A model generated the notes under the pieces. It was not told the origin of the DNA. It searched no databases and saw only the letters and a program-made list of their open reading frames with translations. This document shows positions 59,890 to 64,000 of a DNA stretch of 64,000 bases, piece after piece. The translations under genes were made by a program, and so were the position numbers. How positions within the stretch are numbered: position 1 is the stretch's first letter; every line of letters begins with the position of its first letter. Source of the stretch: Onthophagus taurus (lineage: Eukaryota; Arthropoda; Insecta; Coleoptera; Scarabaeidae); assembly GCF_036711975.1 (NCBI RefSeq), contig NC_091973.1, positions 3,348,001 to 3,412,000 of the forward strand, in the 5' to 3' direction.

Positions 59890-60355
59890 TTTATTTTTCT
59901 GGACGCGGTCACGTGATGGTTCGCGCAACCAATGGCGAAATGATATATAAATCGCTAATAAGCGTGAATTCTGGTAGTTGCATTCGCGATTCGTTCCGCG
60001 TTGGTTCGCACCCGTACAAATATAGTTCGTATTAGAGAATACTAGATCGCGCCACGATCGTGTTGTCACAGAAAGAGTACACCATCATCCATAGTTCCAT
60101 TTTTCATCAAATTTCTAGAGTATCACCAATGGACACTGGATAAACGCGAGTGGAAAGGATTTGTTGCGATTGAACGTAAGTGATTTCAAGTGAAATTTTG
60201 GCGCCCAGTTAACGTGAATTACATAACCTGCAATTTTTTCACGCGAATCCGGAAACGTTTTCCTTTAGGTGGTGTTCATAAGTTTCCGGTACAAGATGAT
60301 CGAATTCTAAAGGGACAATATTTATTCATTAACAACGGCTGACGCAACGGACACA
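59890..60355 (+). promoter_or_regulatory. SLC25A32 promoter and 5' untranslated region
   Basis: GTCACGTGAT (59908-59917) is a palindromic E-box of the CLEAR type, followed by CCAAT (59929-59933) and TATATAAA (59944-59951), spaced like a classical promoter. ACG|GTAAGT-like sequence at about 60174 and TTTCCTTTAG ending at about 60268 suggest a short intron in the 5' untranslated region. The start codon is at 60356. Transcription start not determined. Confidence 0.5.
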
Positions 60356-62788
60356 ATGAAGAAGAACTCGGGCACACACAAATATAACGCACTATCTTTT
60401 CTCAGTAGCGTTAAATATGAGCACTTATTAGCTGGGATTTCTGGTGGTGCTATTTCAACGCTTATCCTGCATCCTTTAGATCTGATGAAAATTAGGTTTG
60501 CTGGTGAGTCATTATATTTTATTATATTTGCTTATTTAGAATTTTTTAGTCCTTGAAGTGTTATTATAAGTTTTAAATATTGCTTATTGTTACTTAATTG
60601 GCTCTTCATGGAAATTTTAAATTGGTTCCATAAAAAATTCCTAAAAGTTTCTAATATTTCCCAATTTATTTCCTAAAAAAAACTTTCACTACTTTTACGC
60701 TAGCATAAAATTTTTGTTGTTAATAAACGCGTTTTTATGGTCACCATAAAATTTTGTAATGTATTCTAGATCGTTTAATCAACACCTTCACATTTTACAT
60801 ATTCGATCAATAATGACTCATAATTCTGAGAAAATGGACTTTCTTTGTCGTGATATTGATTAGTTGCGGTAAAAAGGTCACTTTCTCTAAACATTTATTA
60901 TTTTTGTGTTGTTTCATTCATATTATATCCCTACTTAGCCTGCGTTGGATTTATATTATAAGTCTATTATTGATATGCGAATCTAAAAAAATTAGAAGAT
61001 TTTGAAGAGGATTAATATCGCCACTTTATCTTTTTAATAATAATTTTCTAATTTTATTGAATAGGAACACTCTCGGAGAAATGGAATGGATTTATTCGCC
61101 AAGGTAATCTCCAATAAAATTATTATTAAAGAATGAAAAGAATTGTTTTATTTACCACTGCAATTGTTTCGGATTCTCGGAAAGCTGGCCAAGGTGGCAA
61201 TTTTAACAGGAAAAAATATTTCTAGAATTCGCTAGAAATTTTTTATTGACATCTGCAGAAAAGAACCCAACCTAACTAGTTGGAGTAGCATATCATTTTA
61301 AGAAGCTGGAATATGTTGAATATTGTATCAGGCGAAGCGGTAACAAAAGCAATAAAATTAGAAGTGAAACAAGAGTTAAAACTAATCTAAAGTGCGACTT
61401 CCTGTTGTTCACTCATATACGTGCCAACAATAATAAGCCCATCACGCTGATTTACATCACCACAACACCACGAATAAGAATAAAACAATATAATAACTAT
61501 TAAGTTAACAAACCGTGTAATTACAACCCAAAATTGGAAAATTCTCGTGGCTTCAAAAAGAGATATAAAAATGTTTCACATAGAGATATTCCAAATGATT
61601 TCCTGGATCTCCCGGAGGTGTGATGGATTGATCAAGTCAAAATTATAATAAAGCTAAAAGATGTTCTCGTGATAAGATTTTTTTGACAGAAAATCGCCAA
61701 ATGCAGAAATCCCAAAAAAGTGATCAACCTGAATATGAATAAATAATCTAACAAAAAAACCACAAAGAAATAGTGGTAAGCTTGAATTGACACAAAATTG
61801 TCAATAAAGATCGATTGGTTTGAAAAACTTGTTGGCTCCTGAAGCTGCGAAGGATTTAATCAAAAATTAAAGAAAAGAAGGCACCCTAAAAATGGTTAAT
61901 TAAGAAAAATGAAAAAATAGTATTGTGTTAAAATCATTTTTTAAAACTTTATATACAAACGCTGGTAATTGTGTAACGTTTTCTTTTAAGAAAATGAAAA
62001 TTTGAAGTTGCTAAATTATATTTAAATCTATAATAACCTCAAGGAATTAATATTAGGACGATATAGGATAAAATAAAATAATAAAATTAAAATGTTATAT
62101 CTTTAATTTTCAGTAAGCGACGGCCGAACAACAATACCACAATATAGTAGTTTAACAAATGCTTTCTACACAATAGTTAAACAGGAAGGTGTAAAAGGTT
62201 TATATAGAGGTGTTGCTCCGAACGTATGGGGTTCCGGCAGTGCATGGGGTTGTTATTTCCTGTTGTAAGATTTGGCTTGGTTTTGTTTAGAATTTTTTTT
62301 ATTTTGAGACTTTTTAGCTACAACACAATAAAAACATGGATACAAGCGGGTGATAGCGCGCAACCGTTGGGGCCATCGTTGCATATGATAGCGGCAGCGG
62401 AAGCTGGGGTTCTTACATTACTTGTAACCAATCCAATTTGGGTGGTAAAAACTCGACTGTGCTTGCAATACGGCTCGGATATGCCTGTTGCAAGTAGTAA
62501 GTGTTACCGAGGGATGACGGACGCTTTAGTTAAGATTTACCGGACAGAGGGAGTGCGGGGGCTTTATCGGGTTAGTGTCAATTTTTTTTATTTGAATTTT
62601 CCTTTTTTGTTGGATTGACTATTAGTGTGCGCGCGATTTAGGAAAAAGGGTTTTTTCTTATAGCTACTTTGCAGGGTTTCGTTCCTGGGATGTTTGGAGT
62701 GACCCACGGCGCCCTCCAGTTTATGACGTACGAAGAAATGAAGGCGTTTTACAACCGTTATAGGACATTGCCGTACGATAGCAAGTTG
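60356..62788 (+). CDS. SLC25A32: Mitochondrial folate/FAD carrier SLC25A32, 3' end beyond the window
   Basis: Exons 60356-60503, 62114-62264, 62318-62570 and 62675-62788 join in phase to about 222 residues, and the last exon ends at a good donor (TTG|GTGAGT). The first carrier repeat has [14 protein letters not shown] and [18 protein letters not shown]. The second has [15 protein letters not shown] and [20 protein letters not shown], matching SLC25A32 closely; the Trp in PxWxxK is typical of the folate/pyrimidine/NAD branch. The third repeat is not in the window and must lie in exons to the right. It spans the inner mitochondrial membrane. The 1.6-kb first intron holds no gene that I can support. 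Confidence 0.93.
60504..62113. other. SLC25A32 intron 1, no gene seen
   Basis: AT-rich intron sequence. A short inverted pair of AATTTTATTG/CAATAAAATT lies at about 61047 and 61113. Nothing else that I can support. Confidence 0.4.
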
Positions 62789-64000
62789 GTGAGTAATTTT
62801 CAGCGGAAAACGGGTTTATTACGTTTTAACTTTAACCATTTTCATGGGGTACTTTGTATTCATGGAATTTTCAAGGTGACCGTGAATGTTGGGTTGGGCG
62901 CAATTTTTTTTTTATATCATATGATGGGTGATTGAATAAATTGCAAAAGACTCCTTTTGGCAGCGGTTTCGTAAGAAATTGCTTAGATAACGTATTAATT
63001 GGACTCTATGCTTTCTTATCGTAAGGGTCATTGTTATATGTTTCGGTTCATTAAGGCTTAATACTAAAAATTTTTTTTTTTCAATTTATTGGGAAAACTT
63101 CGTGTAATTAATATATAAATAAATTTTGTTTCTAACTCGACTGATTATTGTGACTTATTTTAGTAACTTCCTTAAATTTTTACTTTTCGCTTATAATTAA
63201 TTTATCAAACAATTTTATCAGATAAGGAAATCATCAAAAAAACGTGACATTCAAGTTCATCAGCGATAAGATATTTTATGTTCTAAATCATCGTGATATT
63301 CTTTCAAGGGGTACTTAACATATATAAAATATATATTTATATGTATAAATCATTTTTATTGAGATATTAATTTAATTGATAAATTTAATAAATCAAAGTG
63401 ATTTAAAAATAAAGTTATGTTAAGATTAATTTGACCAATGAGGGGAACAACAAAATGTCACGCCTTCAATTTCACTGTGTGTCATAAGTAGCGATAAGTT
63501 AACAAGTGAAAAGGTTATCTTCGTCGAAAGATGAAACGTTATTTGTTTTTGTGATGTAAATCTCGTGAATTTCTCGTCATATTTTGCGTGGGCAATTAAG
63601 ATCATGCTAGAATAATACCAAAATAAAACAAAAATAATATTAGAATAGTAAGGAAATGAGATAATATGTTTTTAGATTTAGTTTAGTAGATTCTGGTTAA
63701 GTTACGTCAATTCGTGGTGTTTGTTTGTCATGAATTTAATTTGGGTAAAAGTTGAGACGCGTTAAATCGGAAAGTGCGCCTTTAAAATATTTTCGAGGAG
63801 GCGAGAGCTCCGAGGTGTGCATTTAAAGTTTATCGGACAAACACGAGCGGCGAATGCGACATGTGACTCTTAAAAATAGACGGACTGTTTGAAATAGAAT
63901 TTATACGAAACACGGGCATTGTTCGGTAAACAAAAAACCAAGTGGACTTATTATCGTTTTATTATCAAATAAATAACTTCCTTTTTCTTTTCTTATTTAT
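62789..64000. other. SLC25A32 intron 4 or beyond, no exon seen
   Basis: I looked for the expected third carrier repeat (a PYQVVRARLQ-like motif) and did not find it. The stretch reads as AT-rich intron to the window end, with a somewhat GC-richer part at about 63760-63900. Confidence 0.45.

Overview
The window is nuclear DNA of an insect. It is AT-rich, its genes have many short introns with GT-AG borders, and every protein I recognise is closest to an insect or general metazoan family. A beetle would fit, but the taxon is inference. I saw no rRNA or tRNA gene, no CRISPR array, no prokaryotic operon, and no LTR retrovirus-like or Polinton-like element.

Layout from left to right. 1-240: GC-rich patch, possibly the first exon of a gene lying off the left edge. 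3288-5458 (minus): DYRK2-type protein kinase. 7608-20941 (minus): Mitf, a bHLH-leucine-zipper transcription factor of the MITF/TFEB family, in seven exons; its 8-kb third intron carries a satellite of about 327 bp per unit. 21493-21643: a piggyBac-like MITE. 22258-23411 (plus): a papain/cathepsin L-like protease. 24267-33451 (minus): class IA PI3-kinase regulatory subunit (p85 type) with an unusual domain set, SH3-C1-SAM-C1-BH(RhoGAP)-SH2-iSH2-SH2, and a second possible first exon at 29.9 kb. 34.5-36.7 kb: transposon-rich gap with LINE and Tc1/mariner-like debris. 37110-39491 (plus): SRP72. 39647-41133 (minus): secreted Tyr/Pro/Gln repeat protein. 41999-49950 (plus): woc/ZMYM-type MYM zinc-finger protein, whose first intron holds a Tc1-like transposon with a LINE inside it. 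50208-52256 (minus): TAF7. 52616-55258: satellite of about fifteen 175-bp units, each with a 24-bp inverted repeat. 55607-56965 (minus): PDIA6/P5 protein disulfide isomerase ending in KDEL. 58270-59361 (plus): small single-pass LRR membrane protein. 60356 to beyond the right edge (plus): SLC25A32-type mitochondrial folate/FAD carrier, with only its first two carrier repeats inside the window.

The genes are mostly unrelated housekeeping and signalling genes: secretion (SRP72, PDIA6), transcription (TAF7, woc, Mitf), kinase signalling (DYRK2, p85) and mitochondrial transport. There is no operon-like pathway. I rebuilt exon borders by hand from splice sites and reading phase; phase is consistent across every junction listed, but no transcript data were available.

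The most interesting signals are the extended p85 architecture with a pseudo-GAP domain and a possible alternative N-terminus, the two palindrome-bearing satellites with dispersed single copies, recurrent TTGGG-type tracts resembling telomere repeats, and a MITE carrying three copies of one perfect palindrome.
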